From positions 1 to 6,283 of the forward strand of contig JALSOU010000218.1 of assembly GCA_026986305.1 (NCBI GenBank): a stretch of DNA of 6,283 nucleotides, given 5' to 3'. A program made the position numbers and the translations under genes. Positions 5,401-6,283 of the stretch are shown here, one piece after another. The stretch's first letter is position 1; every line of letters begins with the position of its first letter. This DNA is from Thermoplasmata archaeon (GTDB taxonomy: Archaea; Thermoplasmatota; Thermoplasmata; WALJ01). The notes beneath the pieces are model-generated. The model was not told the origin of the DNA, ran no database searches, and saw only the letters and a program-made list of their open reading frames with translations.

Positions 5401-6283
5401 AGAATCTTCTGAGGATGTCTCATCCTATGGAAACTACCACCTCTTCTCATGGACAGATAATCTAAAAGGAGATGTGAACGCCGGAGAAAGCATAATAGTT
5501 GAACTCATACTCAATGCTACAAAGGGTTCATCAAGCAGCTCATCGGATGAATATGCCAATGATGAGAGTACTACATATGGAAGTCAAAGCGGCTCTTACA
5601 CAGATACCGAGCAGAGCGATGACAGCTATGAAGAACTCTCTGAGATATCAGGAGGAACTGGAATATCCATACTCTCAGAGAACTTTGACTCAGGCAGCCT
5701 TCCTGATGGGTGGACAATAGACAATGAAGGTTCAGGAGGAGGCTGGGAAATAACGAGCGGAAGCTCATCCAGCGGTGACTGGGCATACGACGATTCAGAC
5801 GCTGCTGGAAGCAGCGCAACCCAGGACGATTACCTCATATCCCCAATAATCGACTGCAGCTCATACACCACTGTAACCCTCCAGTTCTACCATGATTACA
5901 GACATTACAACGAAAACTCAAATGAGGGTGGTTTCGTAGATGTGAGCAATGATGGTGGACAGACATGGACTAATGTGTACCACATATATGATACGGATGT
6001 ACAGGAAACAAAGACTATAGATATAACAGATATAGCTGCAGGCCATTCTCAGGTTCAGATAAGATGGCATTACATAGCCAGCTATGATTATCACTGGGGA
6101 ATAGACGATGTAAGCATAACAGGAAACAGACCTAGTATGCTGGAACACACATGGAACTTTGATGTTGGAGAAGGCGGAACAGATCTCACATTCTTCGTTG
6201 AAGCTTATCACGACTCAAACAACGAAGGCGATGACTTTGCTTTCTACTATTCTACAGATGGAAGCAACTACACCCATATGCTA
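2498..6283 (+). CDS. Secreted multidomain clostripain-family (C11) cysteine peptidase, C-terminus beyond the window
   Basis: The frame stays open from 2498 to the right edge, 1262 codons. ATG 2498 is preferred over 2495 because GGTGA (2489-2493) is then 4 nt away. Residues 1-25 are a signal peptide: MKGDKK, a hydrophobic core, and an AFA cleavage site. Residues 26-235 are a beta-rich, possibly propeller-like pro-region, followed by a basic cluster (Lys236-Arg244). The C11 catalytic domain spans about 267-668. It has WLMIIYLNGDNNL, the catalytic His399 in MWDHGGG, and Cys454 in GYDTCLTN with Asp452 two residues before it. The His-Cys distance of 55 equals that of clostripain (His176/Cys231), and the Asp matches its Arg-selecting Asp229. 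Two Ig-like domains follow (about 672-768 and 770-870), then an unassigned beta domain (872-1010), a Ser/Asp-rich linker (1011-1055), a choice-of-anchor-J-like domain (1058-1209) and part of another module. About fifteen N-x-S/T sequons suit an exported archaeal glycoprotein. It probably digests extracellular protein after Arg or Lys. Surface anchoring cannot be judged. Confidence 0.9.
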   Translation, partial: MKGDKKTISLLLALIMVASTISAFAIGISGTENIQTGNKAPVFLSDGVIYYTSNGETKEIPWTHGDIISGIKYIQDGDNIYLLYQTYNTRWGELKYMEYRNGVWTKPMIAGHDYGDMVRSGGKTYIISSDLEKVFLSITDGKSMDMKEIGEGRIVATSLGVISGYVVPFWADIHGNVFSTSEEIGFKYVDKIYHTDNSIYKLSFNAGALDITERKGSSVIDTELTRDSSGWTVENKERKDTATRSAGEDGTKTIDDEFYQRQNETGKWLMIIYLNGDNNLGDNGGLQGGEYDVGDLNEIESSYDDSNVGVFDIVVLWDHKGSDDPNTHVLWIRHDNTGKETTDSTDTVKSPKIDSHYPLLANDNDHELYLSNYNVFVDFVEWAVANFPAEHYFVDMWDHGGGYDGVIWDDDAGGDSWPHDHITIEDMHNATLQLYNDLYTTLGHTMDIIGYDTCLTNHGGIQYHNKIMFDYVGASEHTEGGYGWSYDTVLQEMNANHGNITADKQAYNLAYHVNDDGGIVTYAVINTTLWDYKWMPAYNALAQAMKHKAGTENKGITDAFSNSAAADGSYWKTAHDYWDMINNHIIGDGEISDSDILYWAHRCVENMTRNSDSYSPGKMIVYSQDTDTSGKKLMMADETDKSAINNRRNNAWIFRENQWDEMINQVDAKADINNVEPTVTLDSPHDGDVIAKSVGSITINGTASDSDGSVQKVQLKIDRGYWFDVSGTDSWSYTWNISDVPVGWHHIMVRSYDGTDFSTEWPGIDIKIIPNSPPEINSIYPKGGEIVSGNVSIKWNATDPDDDPLTIDLYYSRDGGATWNTIATNESNDGEYVWDTSGLEDGVDYMIKVVATDTVPQSDMAVSGFFSIDNIKDDQWYLQVQSDSGYQNLSMEPVEEMPYEIYSNISSAGDFVIGSWMAHSFSNDVTIDGNWTFNIWGKVSDTTATAGHLYAKIYAYDGSSKRLLDTVSESSEDVSSYGNYHLFSWTDNLKGDVNAGESIIVELILNATKGSSSSSSDEYANDESTTYGSQSGSYTDTEQSDDSYEELSEISGGTGISILSENFDSGSLPDGWTIDNEGSGGGWEITSGSSSSGDWAYDDSDAAGSSATQDDYLISPIIDCSSYTTVTLQFYHDYRHYNENSNEGGFVDVSNDGGQTWTNVYHIYDTDVQETKTIDITDIAAGHSQVQIRWHYIASYDYHWGIDDVSITGNRPSMLEHTWNFDVGEGGTDLTFFVEAYHDSNNEGDDFAFYYSTDGSNYTHML

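Noticed and set aside
2640..6211. Many antisense frames (60-102 codons) and two plus-strand frames (4996-5196, 5499-5720) within the protease gene
   Set aside because: All lie within a continuous 1262-codon frame with clear domains. They lack RBS and recognisable motifs, and are expected by chance over this length.
1..6283. CRISPR array, tRNA/rRNA gene, insertion sequence or attachment site
   Set aside because: No regularly spaced repeats beyond the promoter cluster, no cloverleaf or TTCRA-type T-loop region noticed, and no transposase or terminal inverted repeats seen.

Overview
The window looks archaeal. Each gene is preceded by a T/A-rich TATA-like box rather than -35/-10 elements, one gene appears leaderless, and the Shine-Dalgarno cores are GGTGA or GGAG. 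Ile is often ATA and Arg often AGA/AGG. A secreted clostripain-type protease beside an archaeal-style DUF4143 ATPase and an L-aspartate dehydrogenase suggests a protein-degrading member of the Thermoplasmatota (Aciduliprofundum/DHVE2 or MBG-D type). That placement is an inference from gene content and style; there is no rRNA or marker gene to confirm it.

Layout. The left edge (1-117, minus strand) holds the first 39 codons of a gene that runs out of the window. It is probably a phospholipase D-like (HKD-fold) protein, and its codons are clearly more AT-rich than those of its neighbours. A short divergent intergenic region (118-299) holds a TATA-like box for each direction and three copies of the heptamer TGACATA, two of them inside a perfect 15-bp direct repeat. 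Next on the plus strand is a complete AAA+/DUF4143 ATPase (300-1580) with a PD-(D/E)XK-like C-terminus, whose ATG sits where transcription should start. Then comes L-aspartate dehydrogenase (1631-2431), which appears to begin at a rare CTG codon. The rest (2498 to the right edge) is one very large open frame, at least 1262 residues without a stop. It encodes a secreted, multidomain peptidase of family C11: signal peptide, N-terminal beta-rich pro-region, catalytic domain with His399/Cys454, two Ig-like domains, an unassigned beta domain, a Ser/Asp-rich linker, a choice-of-anchor-J-like domain, and the start of another module.

The three plus-strand genes lie close together (50 and 66 bases apart), but each has its own candidate TATA box, so they may be separate transcription units. 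No direct biochemical link joins them. The protease would act outside the cell and feed peptides to a fermentative metabolism; aspartate dehydrogenase would use aspartate for NAD synthesis or catabolism. The ATPase and PLD-like gene form a divergent pair that looks more like accessory or defence-type cargo. No tRNA, rRNA, CRISPR array or insertion sequence was seen, and no convincing terminator.
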